NCBI RefSeq assembly: GCF_900104385.1
Contig: NZ_FNJA01000001.1
Location: 284,386 to 348,385 of the forward strand
Source: Rhodoferax sp. OV413
Lineage (GTDB): Bacteria > Pseudomonadota > Gammaproteobacteria > Burkholderiales > Burkholderiaceae_C
Direction: 5' to 3'
Length of the DNA: 64,000 bases
Numbering within the stretch: the stretch's first letter is position 1; every line of letters begins with the position of its first letter. Position numbers and translations under genes: made by a program. Below, in pieces: positions 49,026 to 57,475 of this stretch. Under the pieces are notes generated by a model. That model made no database searches, had not been told where the DNA came from, and was given only the letters and a program-made list of their open reading frames with translations.

Positions 49026-51386
49026 ATGCCCGCTCCAAAGTCCGAGAAGCCCGTTAAGCCCGCAGCCAAAACCAGCGCCAAAGGAGCAGCGAAAGCCGCC
49101 CCCGAGGCCGTGGTCAAGCCCGCTTTGAAAGTCAAATCAGTGCCCGCATCGAAGTCCCCCGCCGTCAAAGAAGTCGCATCTGCAGCCGATGATGCCAAGA
49201 AGAAACCCGGCCGCCCGCCCAAGGTCGTGACCCTGCCCGCCGCCAAAACCAGCACCAAAGCAGCCGCTGCTGCCGCCGCAGCGGCGCCGGTGAAGGCCAA
49301 GCCCGCGGGCGCCAAGCGCGGCCCCAAACCCAAAGGCTCGATCTCCACCGAGATCAACCTGGACGACCTGATCGAGATCGAGGAGGATCCGGTTGAAGAA
49401 ACCCCGGTCCAGCTCAGCCCCACCGGCGAGAAGATCAAGCCACTGCGCATGAAGATCAGCAAGGCCAAGGAGCGCGCGCTGATGAAGGAATTCGGCCTGG
49501 ACGAAACCGTCCTGTCCGAAGAAGACATGGCCAAGCGCCGCATGCGCCTGAAGGCGCTGATCAAGCTGGGCAAGACCCGCGGCTACCTGACACACGGCGA
49601 AATCTCCGACCACTTGCCCGACAAGCTGGTCGACGCGGAAACGCTGGAAGTCGTGGTCAACATGTTGAACGACATGGGTGTGGCGGTGTATGAGCAAACG
49701 CCGGACGCCGAAACCCTGCTGCTGAACAACACGGCACCGACGGCTGCGACCGAAGAAGAAGCCGAAGAAGAAGCCGAAGCTGCGCTGTCCACCGTGGACA
49801 GCGAGTTCGGCCGCACCACCGACCCGGTGCGCATGTACATGCGTGAAATGGGCACGGTCGAGCTGCTGACCCGCGAAGGCGAAATTGAAATCGCCAAGCG
49901 CATCGAAGGCGGCCTGATGCGCATGATGGAAGCCATCAGCGCCAGCCCCGCCACCTTGGCCGAAGTGTTCGCCATGGGCGAGCAGATCCGCGAAGGCAAG
50001 GTCGTGATCTCGACCATTGTTGACGGCTTCTCGAACCCCAACGAAGCCGACGATTACGTGGCCGAAGAAGACTTCGACGAGTTCGACGCGGCTGACGATG
50101 ACGATGGCAAGGGCGGCTCGAAAGCGCTGACCAAGAAGCTCGAAGAACTAAAGAACGAAGCCCTGACCCGATTCGACCGTCTGCGAGAGCTGTTCGAGAA
50201 GGTCCACAAGATCTACGATAAGGAAGGCTACGGCACGCCGCACTACGTCAAGGCCCAGGCGGCTTTGAGCGAAGAGCTGATGACCATCCGCTTCACCGCC
50301 AAGACCATTGAAAAGCTCTGCGACCTGCTACGCAGCCAGGTGGACGACGTGCGCAAGAAGGAGCGCGAGCTACGCCGCATCATCGTGGACAAATGCGGCT
50401 ACCCGCAAGAAAACTTCATCGCTGACTTCAGCGGCCGCGACAAGATGGGCAACAAAGTGCCATCGCACCTGCTGGACCTGAAGTGGATCGAAAAGCAAAC
50501 CGCGGCTAACAAGCCCTGGAGCGCGATCATGGGCCGCAACATCCCACCGGTGCAGGATCTGCAGCAAAAACTGACCGATCTGCAAGCCCGCGTGGTGGTG
50601 CCGCTGGACGAACTCAAGGGCATCAACAAGCGCATGAACGAAGGCGAAGCCTCGTCGCGCGATGCCAAGAAGGAAATGATCGAGGCCAATTTGCGCCTGG
50701 TGATCTCCATCGCCAAGAAGTACACGAATCGCGGCCTGCAGTTCCTGGATCTGATCCAGGAAGGCAACATCGGCTTGATGAAGGCGGTGGACAAGTTCGA
50801 ATACCGCCGCGGCTACAAGTTCTCGACCTATGCCACCTGGTGGATTCGCCAGGCCATCACGCGTTCGATTGCCGACCAGGCGCGCACCATCCGGATTCCG
50901 GTGCACATGATCGAAACCATCAACAAGATGAACCGCATCAGCCGCCAGCACTTGCAAGAGTTCGGCTTTGAGCCCGATGCATCCATCCTGGCCGAAAAAA
51001 TGGAGATCCCGGAAGACAAGATCCGCAAGATCATGAAGATCGCCAAAGAGCCGATCTCCATGGAAACGCCGATTGGCGACGATGACGACAGCCACCTGGG
51101 CGACTTCATCGAAGACGGCGCCAACACCGCGCCTATCGAAGCCGCCATGCAGGCCGGCCTGCGCGATGTGGTGAAAGACATCCTCGACAGCCTGACCCCG
51201 CGCGAAGCCAAGGTGCTGCGCATGCGCTTCGGTATCGAAATGAGCACCGACCACACGCTGGAAGAAGTCGGCAAGCAGTTCGACGTGACCCGCGAGCGCA
51301 TCCGCCAAATAGAAGCCAAGGCGCTGCGCAAGCTCAAGCACCCCAGCCGTTCCGACAAGCTGCGCAGCTTTATCGACACGCTGTAA
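49026..51386 (+). CDS. rpoD: RNA polymerase sigma-70 factor
   Basis: A 786-aa primary sigma factor. Residues 1-110 are a Lys/Ala/Pro-rich extension with AT-hook-like KKPGRPPK. Region 1.2 is [21 protein letters not shown], the non-conserved insert spans about 300-450, region 2 has [38 protein letters not shown] (as parts), and region 4 ends with [26 protein letters not shown]. It directs transcription of housekeeping genes. It is followed by a strong terminator. Confidence 0.97.
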   Translation: MPAPKSEKPVKPAAKTSAKGAAKAAPEAVVKPALKVKSVPASKSPAVKEVASAADDAKKKPGRPPKVVTLPAAKTSTKAAAAAAAAAPVKAKPAGAKRGPKPKGSISTEINLDDLIEIEEDPVEETPVQLSPTGEKIKPLRMKISKAKERALMKEFGLDETVLSEEDMAKRRMRLKALIKLGKTRGYLTHGEISDHLPDKLVDAETLEVVVNMLNDMGVAVYEQTPDAETLLLNNTAPTAATEEEAEEEAEAALSTVDSEFGRTTDPVRMYMREMGTVELLTREGEIEIAKRIEGGLMRMMEAISASPATLAEVFAMGEQIREGKVVISTIVDGFSNPNEADDYVAEEDFDEFDAADDDDGKGGSKALTKKLEELKNEALTRFDRLRELFEKVHKIYDKEGYGTPHYVKAQAALSEELMTIRFTAKTIEKLCDLLRSQVDDVRKKERELRRIIVDKCGYPQENFIADFSGRDKMGNKVPSHLLDLKWIEKQTAANKPWSAIMGRNIPPVQDLQQKLTDLQARVVVPLDELKGINKRMNEGEASSRDAKKEMIEANLRLVISIAKKYTNRGLQFLDLIQEGNIGLMKAVDKFEYRRGYKFSTYATWWIRQAITRSIADQARTIRIPVHMIETINKMNRISRQHLQEFGFEPDASILAEKMEIPEDKIRKIMKIAKEPISMETPIGDDDDSHLGDFIEDGANTAPIEAAMQAGLRDVVKDILDSLTPREAKVLRMRFGIEMSTDHTLEEVGKQFDVTRERIRQIEAKALRKLKHPSRSDKLRSFIDTL

Positions 51387-51403
51387 GCCAGCCGCCACAA
51401 GAG

Positions 51404-51438
51404 GCCCCCGCCGGTGTTGCACCCGCGGGGGCTTTTTT
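51404..51438 (+). terminator. Rho-independent terminator of rpoD
   Basis: GCCCCCGC / GCGGGGGC, eight-bp perfect stem with a 13-nt loop and six T. It lies between the convergent rpoD and ligB genes. Confidence 0.9.
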
Positions 51439-51452
51439 ATGCGCGCCAGGGT

Positions 51453-52304
51453 TCAGGCAGCAGGCTCCATCAGCATCAGGCCGGCCGCGGTATTGGAGAT
51501 CGGGATGTGGTAGTTCGAATGCAGCAGCCGGGCTGGGCCGGGCATGGCAGCCCGGGCGGTCAGCCACATCAGCAGCTCGATACCCTGGGTGCCCACCTTC
51601 TCCACCAGCCCATGGATGCTGAAGCGGGTGGCCCAGGCCGGGTCGCTGACCAGGCTGTGCATGAACTGCAGGTCAAATTCTTTGTTGATGAAGCCGGCCC
51701 GCTGGCCATCCAGCTGGTGGCTCAGGCCGCCGGTGCCGATGACGACCACCCGGGCATCGCTGTCCCAGGACGCTACCGCCCGGCCAATCGCTTCGCCCAG
51801 CTTGTAGCAGCGCGCCGCCGTGGGCAGTGGAAACTGCACCGTGTTCAGGCATACCGGCACCGTGGTGACCGGCCAGCTGCCTTGGGCGCCGGCATCCGGC
51901 CACAGCAGCGCCATCGGCAAGCAGAAAGCATGGTCCACCAGCATTTCCTGGCAGGTCGTAATGTCGAACTCGTCGTTAACCAGGCTGTTGATCAGATGCC
52001 AGGACAGGTCCTGGTTGCCCTGGAACGGCACCATGTCGGCCAGACCCCAGCCCTCATCGGCATTGCGGTACGAAGCAGCAGCCCCCACCGAAAAGGTCGG
52101 CATCTTGTCGAGGAAAAAATTCAGCCCGTGGTCGTTGTAGATAACCACTGCGACGTCGGGTTTGACCTCATTCAACCATTGGCGCACCGGCGGAAAACCA
52201 TCGAAAAACGGCTTCCAGTATGGATCATTCTGCAGATCCTTGGCAATCGCGCGGCCAATGGCGGGCACATGGGAGGTGGTGATAGCGCCTACGATATGTG
52301 CCAT
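51453..52304 (-). CDS. Extradiol ring-cleavage dioxygenase, LigB-type beta subunit
   Basis: A 283-aa class III extradiol dioxygenase. Fe(II) ligands are His12 (TTSHVPAIG), His59 (YNDHGLNFF) and Glu243 (GIELLMW), and the catalytic base is His196 (GGLSHQL), the same places as in the protocatechuate 4,5-dioxygenase LigB. It cleaves a catechol-type ring between the hydroxyl and the adjacent ring carbon with O2. Substrate could be protocatechuate or gallate. It starts two bases after the alpha-subunit stop. Confidence 0.88.
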   Translation of the reverse strand: MAHIVGAITTSHVPAIGRAIAKDLQNDPYWKPFFDGFPPVRQWLNEVKPDVAVVIYNDHGLNFFLDKMPTFSVGAAASYRNADEGWGLADMVPFQGNQDLSWHLINSLVNDEFDITTCQEMLVDHAFCLPMALLWPDAGAQGSWPVTTVPVCLNTVQFPLPTAARCYKLGEAIGRAVASWDSDARVVVIGTGGLSHQLDGQRAGFINKEFDLQFMHSLVSDPAWATRFSIHGLVEKVGTQGIELLMWLTARAAMPGPARLLHSNYHIPISNTAAGLMLMEPAA

Positions 52305-52306
52305 GT

Positions 52307-52648
52307 TTACGCTCCTGCGGCCAGCAGGCGGGCCTTGAATGCGTCTTTGCTCATACCGGTCTGCTGGGCACCGATGTCCTGCATATCCAGCCCGAAGATT
52401 CCTGCAAACTTGGCCAGGTAGTAGGCATTGCCACCCGCCGCGATCAGTTCCAGCACATTGCGCCGGCGAATCGCCTCGGCCTGCTCGGCGTTCAGCCCAA
52501 ACTGGCGCATGTACGCCTCTTCGTCGCACAGGAATGCGGCGCGCGCTTCGGCGCTATTGAATGAAAAGCACATCTTGTTCAAGGCGTAGCCTTTGCGGGC
52601 CTGGATGCCGTCGAACAAGGTGGTGCCGGGGATATCGGCGTGGACCAT
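52307..52648 (-). CDS. Extradiol dioxygenase, LigA-type alpha subunit
   Basis: A 113-aa small subunit, typical of LigA/PmdA (113-150 residues), with the conserved FNSAEARAAFLCDEEAYMRQFGL and AGGNAYYLAKFAGIFGL segments. It caps the active site of the large subunit. The ATG at 52648 follows the ribosome site CAGGAGATCACC; the longer open frame upstream lies in the divergent promoter. Together with the downstream gene it makes the dioxygenase. Confidence 0.88.
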   Translation of the reverse strand: MVHADIPGTTLFDGIQARKGYALNKMCFSFNSAEARAAFLCDEEAYMRQFGLNAEQAEAIRRRNVLELIAAGGNAYYLAKFAGIFGLDMQDIGAQQTGMSKDAFKARLLAAGA

Positions 52649-52669
52649 GGTGATCTCCTGTGAAGTGGG

Positions 52670-52719
52670 TAAACCCAGTATTCCCAGAACCACCACCCGA
52701 ATAAACCAGATAATCCAGA
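52670..52719. promoter_or_regulatory. Direct-repeat operator between ligA and a divergent LysR gene
   Basis: TAAACCCAGTATTCCCAGA (52670-52688) and TAAACCAGATAATCCAGA (52702-52719) are near-identical with 32 bp between their starts, three helical turns. They lie in the 79-bp divergent gap and are probably the binding sites of the LysR regulator. Confidence 0.6.
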
Positions 52720-52727
52720 TCGAACCC

Positions 52728-53666
52728 ATGAGCAAATTCGATTACTCCCACCTGGATGGCCAATTGTTGCAGCTGCTGTTGGCAGTGCTGGAGGAAGGCT
52801 CGATCACCCGGGCCGCCCAACGCCTGGGAGTCACGCAGTCGGCTGTCAGCCATTTACTGGACAAGCTGCGCAGCATCACCGGCGACCCGCTGTTTGTGAA
52901 ATCGGGCCGCGGCATCGTCCCTACCGCGCGTGCCGAAGCCCTGGCCCAGCCCGCGCGCCTGCTGCTGGAGGACATGCAACGCCTGGCCACGCCAGACCAA
53001 TTTGACCCGGCGTCCCTGCAGGTCTGCTTCACCATCGCCGCCAACGACATGCAGCGTGACCTGCTGCTGCCACCATTGCTGCGGCGGCTGCGCCTGCAAG
53101 CGCCTCGGGTACGGCTGCACACCATTCCCTCGGGCGTGCCCAGCGCCGAAATGCTGCGTGACGGCAGCTGCCAACTGGTGCTGTCTCCACGCCCGCCGGA
53201 TGCCAGCGACATCGTGCAAAAACGCTTGTTTGAAACTCCGTACCGTGTGTTCTATGACGCCAGCATGCGTGCAGCACCCGATACGCTGGCCGGCTACCTG
53301 GCCAGCGAGCACGTCAGCGTGCTCTACCAACCACGGCGCATGCTTGACATCGACCAATGGCTGCAAGCACAAGGCGTACAGCGCCGCATGGCCGCCACCG
53401 TGCCCGGCTTCGCTGGCATTGCCGCGTTCCTGCAGGGCAGCCCCTGGCTGGCCAGCGTGCCGGGTTTGCTAGGCCAGGGCATGCTGCGGGGGTTTGCCAG
53501 CTGCGCGCTACCTCTGCCCTGCCCCAACCTGCCGATGTACATGCTCTGGCATTTGCGGCACCAGCACGACCCGGTACAACGATGGCTGCGCGCGTCGCTC
53601 GAAGCCACTGCAGCCGACGTATTGCCCCCGACCGCGCATGCATTCCAACCCACGACACAGACATGA
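52728..53666 (+). CDS. LysR family regulator of the adjacent dioxygenase
   Basis: A 312-aa LysR regulator with an N-terminal HTH (GSITRAAQRLGVTQSAVSHLLDKLRS) and an effector-binding domain that begins near residue 90. The ATG at 52728 is chosen because the upstream frame would cover the divergent promoter. Divergence from ligA and the direct repeat between them make it the probable activator of ligAB, with the aromatic substrate or a breakdown product as inducer. Confidence 0.87.
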   Translation: MSKFDYSHLDGQLLQLLLAVLEEGSITRAAQRLGVTQSAVSHLLDKLRSITGDPLFVKSGRGIVPTARAEALAQPARLLLEDMQRLATPDQFDPASLQVCFTIAANDMQRDLLLPPLLRRLRLQAPRVRLHTIPSGVPSAEMLRDGSCQLVLSPRPPDASDIVQKRLFETPYRVFYDASMRAAPDTLAGYLASEHVSVLYQPRRMLDIDQWLQAQGVQRRMAATVPGFAGIAAFLQGSPWLASVPGLLGQGMLRGFASCALPLPCPNLPMYMLWHLRHQHDPVQRWLRASLEATAADVLPPTAHAFQPTTQT

Positions 53667-53675
53667 ATTTCACAC

Positions 53676-53732
53676 ATAAAATAGCCCGCTAGCGCAATCA
53701 GAACATATGCCACAAGCTATTAAATCTATAGT
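53676..53732 (+). repeat. Interspersed repeat, copy H, at the start of the thioredoxin-like gene
   Basis: Contains CCCGCTAGCGCAATCAGAAC, ATATGCCACAAGCTATT, then ATCTATAGTA. It holds the start codon at 53707 and encodes the first nine residues of the thioredoxin-like protein. Confidence 0.65.
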
Positions 53733-54078
53733 AAACAGCCCCAGTTTATGGGTTGCCTGCCTGTGTGCCGATTGGTGCGGCAGCTGCCGCGACTACCAGG
53801 AGCGGTTTGAGCAGGTGGGGCGCAGCTTTCCGGGCGCCGAATTTGTGTGGATCGATATCGAAGACCAGGCCGATCTGGTGGACCCGATCGAGGTAGACAA
53901 TTTCCCGACGCTGTTAGTGCTGGTAGACCAGCAGGTACGCTTCTTTGGCAGCATCACGCCGCAGACCGAGACGCTGCAGCGCCTGGTGCAGGCCCAGCTG
54001 GAATCGACAGCACCCAGTACACCCGCAAACCCCGCGCTCACCGCGCTGGCGCAGCGGCTACTGGCCCAGCAGGCCTGA
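53707..54078 (+). CDS. Thioredoxin-like protein
   Basis: A 123-aa thioredoxin-fold protein. The redox motif is WCGSC (ADWCGSCRDYQERF), the cis-Pro is in NFPTLLVL, and the ends are shorter than in thioredoxin. No signal peptide is present, so it acts in the cytoplasm. Its N-terminal residues PQAIKSIVN lie in repeat copy H, so the true start may differ; GTG or TTG starts further in would remove little. It probably reduces disulfides, partner unknown. Confidence 0.83.
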   Translation: MPQAIKSIVNSPSLWVACLCADWCGSCRDYQERFEQVGRSFPGAEFVWIDIEDQADLVDPIEVDNFPTLLVLVDQQVRFFGSITPQTETLQRLVQAQLESTAPSTPANPALTALAQRLLAQQA

Positions 54079-54085
54079 ATCCGGT

Positions 54086-54673
54086 TCAGTGCGCTGGTTT
54101 GGGCTTGTCTGGCTGGACGGCATCGGTATCGACGTCTTCCAGGTCTTGCACCAGGTAGTGCTGAACCAGGGCAAAAAACCGGTCGTAGAACGACTCGGAC
54201 ACCACGGTTTCGCTCCCTACCTTGACCATGGCATCGCTGCTGGAGCTGAGCGGCAAAGATACCGAGCCCAGCGCCCCCACGCCCAGGCTGGCCGAGGTAT
54301 TCGACTTTTTCAGCGCATAGCGGTCTTGCAGCGCCGTCACAAAGCCCAGGCTGACGCGTCCGTCCTTGCTCTCAGGGGCACAGACCACGCGGATGCCGAC
54401 CTGCACATGGGTTTCGCTCTCCGGTTGGAAGCTTTTCTGCCCTTGAATCAGCTCCTTGTCCGCGGTAGAAATCACGTAGCCCTGGCTCATCAAGGCACGC
54501 CGGGCCGCCTCGCAGGTTTGCGCAGCAGACGCATCAAACATGCGCGAAAACTTGCCGGCGGAGCTGAAGTCTTCCTGCTGCGGAATGGCTTTCATGGGCA
54601 GCGAACAAGCCGCCAACGCACCTGCCACACACACGACCGTCAGGGCCTGTACACCACGCAATAAAGTTTGCAT
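54086..54673 (-). CDS. DUF2242 lipoprotein
   Basis: A 195-aa lipoprotein with a signal sequence ending in the lipobox LAAC and conserved lipid-attached Cys. The mature domain has YVISTADKELIQGQKSFQPE and VGIRVVCAPE blocks typical of DUF2242, a Betaproteobacteria-specific family of unknown role. It starts three bases after the DOPA dioxygenase-like gene stop, hence is in one operon with it. I begin at the ATG at 54673. Confidence 0.75.
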   Translation of the reverse strand: MQTLLRGVQALTVVCVAGALAACSLPMKAIPQQEDFSSAGKFSRMFDASAAQTCEAARRALMSQGYVISTADKELIQGQKSFQPESETHVQVGIRVVCAPESKDGRVSLGFVTALQDRYALKKSNTSASLGVGALGSVSLPLSSSSDAMVKVGSETVVSESFYDRFFALVQHYLVQDLEDVDTDAVQPDKPKPAH

Positions 54674-54675
54674 CG

Positions 54676-55044
54676 TCAATCTTCGGGAAGCTCGTAGATG
54701 GTGTCGACACCCGACAGCACCGACAAGTTCAGCGGACGCACTGCACCCATCCACATCGCGTAGTCGCGGTGGTCGATCAAGTCGTTACCGGTGATCGGGT
54801 GGATGAACACCACCAGGCCGCGGCGGTGCATGGCCAGCCATGGCACCAGGTCGGTGAACACAGCCGGCCCGAAAGCCAGCTGGCAACTCCAGTCCGGGTG
54901 CGGGCCTACCGGCTGTTGATGCACCCGCCCCATGGCCAGTTTGAATTGGCTGGCGGCATCCACGCACAACGCGCGCGCCTGCTCCAGCGTAGTGGCATCG
55001 AAGTAGACGTGGGCATGGAAACCCCGGATACGTGGCTCGCTCAT
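54676..55044 (-). CDS. DOPA 4,5-dioxygenase family protein
   Basis: A 122-aa single-domain protein of the DOPA 4,5-dioxygenase family. The HAHVYFD near the N-terminus and the block VVFIHPITGNDLIDHRDYAMW hold the conserved His residues of the fold. Plant and fungal members cleave DOPA, but bacterial homologues are largely uncharacterised. Start overlaps the upstream small gene by four bp. A role in aromatic metabolism is suggested only by family. Confidence 0.82.
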   Translation of the reverse strand: MSEPRIRGFHAHVYFDATTLEQARALCVDAASQFKLAMGRVHQQPVGPHPDWSCQLAFGPAVFTDLVPWLAMHRRGLVVFIHPITGNDLIDHRDYAMWMGAVRPLNLSVLSGVDTIYELPED

Positions 55045-55280
55045 GGAGCGCGGTGCAAGCGCGGGCTGGCCAGCGCCACCACCTGCTCGTTAAGGGCGGT
55101 ATCCACATTGGGATGGCGCGCGGGCGCGTTGGGCAGCTGCAACATCACACGCAGCTGGGCCACATCTTTGGCGCTGGGCGCAGCCTTGATCTGGGCAATG
55201 GCCGCCGTGGCATTGCCGCTACGGATCAATGCCAGCATTTTGGTTACCCATTCACTGGGGCCGGATTTGTGTTTGACCAT
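55041..55280 (-). CDS. Hypothetical protein, 79 aa
   Basis: A small basic protein starting at the ATG at 55280 (MVKHKSGPSEW). It has a helical segment MLALIRSGNATAAIAQIKAAPSA and an Asn/Pro-rich middle. No family is recognised. It overlaps the DOPA dioxygenase-like gene by four bases and is the first gene of that minus-strand trio. Confidence 0.5.
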   Translation of the reverse strand: MVKHKSGPSEWVTKMLALIRSGNATAAIAQIKAAPSAKDVAQLRVMLQLPNAPARHPNVDTALNEQVVALASPRLHRAP

Positions 55281-55321
55281 GGGCTCGATTCTGCTTGAAT
55301 TTGGAACTGCACAAATGACAA

Positions 55322-55360
55322 CGCCGCGTAGGGTGCCTGTTGAAGGCAACCTACGCGGCG
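55322..55360 (-). terminator. Strong intergenic hairpin
   Basis: CGCCGCGTAGGGTGCC / GGCAACCTACGCGGCG, a 16-bp stem with one mismatch and a seven-nt loop, downstream of the 55-aa gene. The T run on the minus strand is poor, so it may be a terminator or RNA-stabilising element. Confidence 0.5.
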
Positions 55361-55393
55361 CAGTGCTCGCAAAAGAGAGGGCTTAGCCGCCTC

Positions 55394-55561
55394 TTAACCG
55401 CCTTTATGGGGACGCTTGCCAGGGTTCTTCTTGCTGCGAGTTGCAACGCCACGTTCCAGGCTGCGCTTTTGGCCGCGGCTCACGGGGTTGGTGTAACCAG
55501 GCAGGGGCGTAGGACGGGGAGTCGCGCGACGCTCTGCTTCGGTACGGGGTTCTTGTGCCAT
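55394..55561 (-). CDS. Small basic protein, 55 aa
   Basis: A short gene with ATG at 55561 and stop at 55394. It encodes a protein rich in Arg, Lys and Pro: an N-terminal acidic helix (MAQEPRTEAERRA), a central LPGYTNPVSRGQKRSLERG segment, and a basic tail. It resembles a small ribosome- or RNA-associated protein but no family is recognised. Upstream AATTACTCC reads as GGAGTAATT on the minus strand, a good ribosome site. Confidence 0.65.
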   Translation of the reverse strand: MAQEPRTEAERRATPRPTPLPGYTNPVSRGQKRSLERGVATRSKKNPGKRPHKGG

Positions 55562-55639
55562 TTAATTACTCCATTGAAAATTGGTCAACCCGCAATTAGG
55601 CCACAACCGCAGGGCCAGTTTGCAGGAAGACGGTGAAAT

Positions 55640-55870
55640 TTAGCTTGCTGCTTCGTCCATCGCTTGGCACGATGGGGCGCAAACCGCCTGGGATTTGCCC
55701 AATACCTTGCGCGTGCCCATCAGCGAACGGGTACGATGCTTGCCGCACAGGAAGCACGACATGGTGGCGCCGCCAAATGATGCAGCAGCCGCAAAGGGCG
55801 AGCCAGAAGCCTTGGATTTGTAACGCAATCCGTCAGCAAGCATGGCAGTTTTGGAATCAGCTTTCGCCAT
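55640..55870 (-). CDS. Small Cys-containing protein, 76 aa
   Basis: A 76-aa protein with a possible zinc site: CFLCGKHRTRS (Cys39 and Cys42) and VCAPSC (Cys64 and Cys68 region). The first 35 residues are an Ala/Ser-rich basic helix. The spacing C-x2-C ... C-x3-C suggests a zinc ribbon, but no family is recognised. The ATG at 55870 is followed upstream by a palindrome at 55890-55904. Confidence 0.6.
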   Translation of the reverse strand: MAKADSKTAMLADGLRYKSKASGSPFAAAASFGGATMSCFLCGKHRTRSLMGTRKVLGKSQAVCAPSCQAMDEAAS

Positions 55871-55889
55871 CGATAGAACCTTTGTTGGG

Positions 55890-55904
55890 ATGCCTTTAAG
55901 GCAT
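55890..55904. promoter_or_regulatory. Palindrome upstream of the 76-aa gene
   Basis: ATGCCTTTAAGGCAT, perfectly symmetric (7+1+7), 20 bp before the start codon. Could be an operator or an RNA structure at the ribosome site. The 192-bp gap to the MATE gene shows no other gene. Confidence 0.4.
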
Positions 55905-56062
55905 ATAGAATGCGGCGCGAAGCCGGATCGAAGCCCGTATTATCCTCTTGATCGAAATGCCCTCTGTGCGCTAGCGCGCACACCAAGGCGGTATACAGGG
56001 TTATTCATCCTCAATTTTCAGGAGATTCGTGAAGTTTTTGGCTTCCGCGGCCGCCCATCTGC

Positions 56063-57475
56063 CTATAAGCGCTGCACGGGCTTCTTGCGCCACACCAGAC
56101 GGTAGTAGGTCGTCTGCATCGCCAGCATGGCCAGAAATGCAATTGGATAGGCCGCCCAGATGCCGTTCAAACCGTAGTAATGGCTCAGCACCCAGGCCAC
56201 CGGGATCTCCACTCCGGCAATCGCCAGCATGGTCAATACCGTGGGCACCAGCACGGCGCCGCTGGCGCGCATCAGACCTGACAAAACCATAGACATGCCC
56301 ATGATCACGCTGCTCCACAGCATGATGTGCAGCAGGGTTTGCGCCAGATCGACCACCGCCGCATCGGTAATGAACAAGCCCAGAATGCTGCGCGAGAACA
56401 CATAGCCCAGCAGCACCAGCGAGCCGGTCAGCAGCAGATTCATCCAGATGCCGGTGCGGGCAATCAACCCCAAGGTATGGCCGCGCCCCGCGCCAATTGC
56501 CTGCGCGCCCAGAATCGACGCGGTAATCGCAATCGAAATCGCCGGGAACTGCACGTACGAAACAATCTGGTTCACCGCGCCGTACGCCGCCGTAGCCTGC
56601 GAACCATAGCGATTCACCAGGAACAGCACCGCGATTTCAGCTATCGAGATGGTGATCATCGACAGCGCTGTCGGCAGGCCGATGCGCAGCACCTTGGCCA
56701 GGATCGCCCGGTCGATGCGCAGATACGGCATAAAGGCCGCGTTCGGCGCCATCACATGGTTTTTGCGCCGCAACGACCAGGCCGTCCAGACCATGGACAC
56801 CACAAAGCCGACGCCCGCCGCATACGCACCGCTGGCCACGCCCATTTGCGGCAAACCGGCCCAGCCGCGGATCAACGCCGGGGTCACCACCAAACCCACC
56901 GCGGTAGAAATCAGCAGCGTTTTCAACGGCGTGGTGGTGTCACCCACGCCGCGCAGCATGGATGTCACCAGCAAAAAGATGAACACCGCGGGCGCTGCCA
57001 ACAGCATCACCTGCGCATAGGCCGTCGCCCCGGGCAAGATGTCGTCCGGCGTGCCCAAAGCGCGTAGCATGCTCTGCGTAAATGCGCCACCAAATACCGC
57101 CACCACCAGGCCGGCGCACAGGCCCACCATCAAGGTGGTGCCGGCAATCGCCTTGACGCGGTCCAGCTCCTTCGCTCCCCAGGCCTGGCCGATCAACACC
57201 GCAGCACCGGCACCTAGGCCGATCATGAAGGAGATCAGAAAAAACAACACAGGGAAGAAGGCCGAGACCGATGCCATCGCCCCCACGCCCAGCATCTGGC
57301 CCAGGTAGATGTTGTTGATGGTGCCCGACAAGGCCTGCAGGAAGTTGCTGGCGATCATCGGCACCAGGAACGCCAGATACACCTTCCACAACACCTTGGG
57401 CTGTGGCGCGCCCGCAGCGGCGGCTGAAGATGGGGAAGTCACGGTACTTGTGTCCATACGGTTCTCACGGTTCAT
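56063..57475 (-). CDS. MATE family multidrug exporter
   Basis: A 470-aa inner-membrane protein with 12 predicted transmembrane segments in two homologous halves, beginning with the typical VLWKVYLAFLVPMIASNFLQALSG and GVGAMASVSAFFPV. These export organic cations or drugs against a Na+ or H+ gradient. The start overlaps the DUF2239 stop (ATGA), so the pair are co-transcribed. An ATG six codons in (57457) is an alternative. Substrate unknown. Confidence 0.88.
   Translation of the reverse strand: MNRENRMDTSTVTSPSSAAAAGAPQPKVLWKVYLAFLVPMIASNFLQALSGTINNIYLGQMLGVGAMASVSAFFPVLFFLISFMIGLGAGAAVLIGQAWGAKELDRVKAIAGTTLMVGLCAGLVVAVFGGAFTQSMLRALGTPDDILPGATAYAQVMLLAAPAVFIFLLVTSMLRGVGDTTTPLKTLLISTAVGLVVTPALIRGWAGLPQMGVASGAYAAGVGFVVSMVWTAWSLRRKNHVMAPNAAFMPYLRIDRAILAKVLRIGLPTALSMITISIAEIAVLFLVNRYGSQATAAYGAVNQIVSYVQFPAISIAITASILGAQAIGAGRGHTLGLIARTGIWMNLLLTGSLVLLGYVFSRSILGLFITDAAVVDLAQTLLHIMLWSSVIMGMSMVLSGLMRASGAVLVPTVLTMLAIAGVEIPVAWVLSHYYGLNGIWAAYPIAFLAMLAMQTTYYRLVWRKKPVQRL

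Noticed and set aside
49251-49300. Phase-variable poly-Ala tract in rpoD
   Set aside because: The Ala run is coded by mixed GCN codons, not a mononucleotide or pure triplet repeat, so slippage is unlikely.
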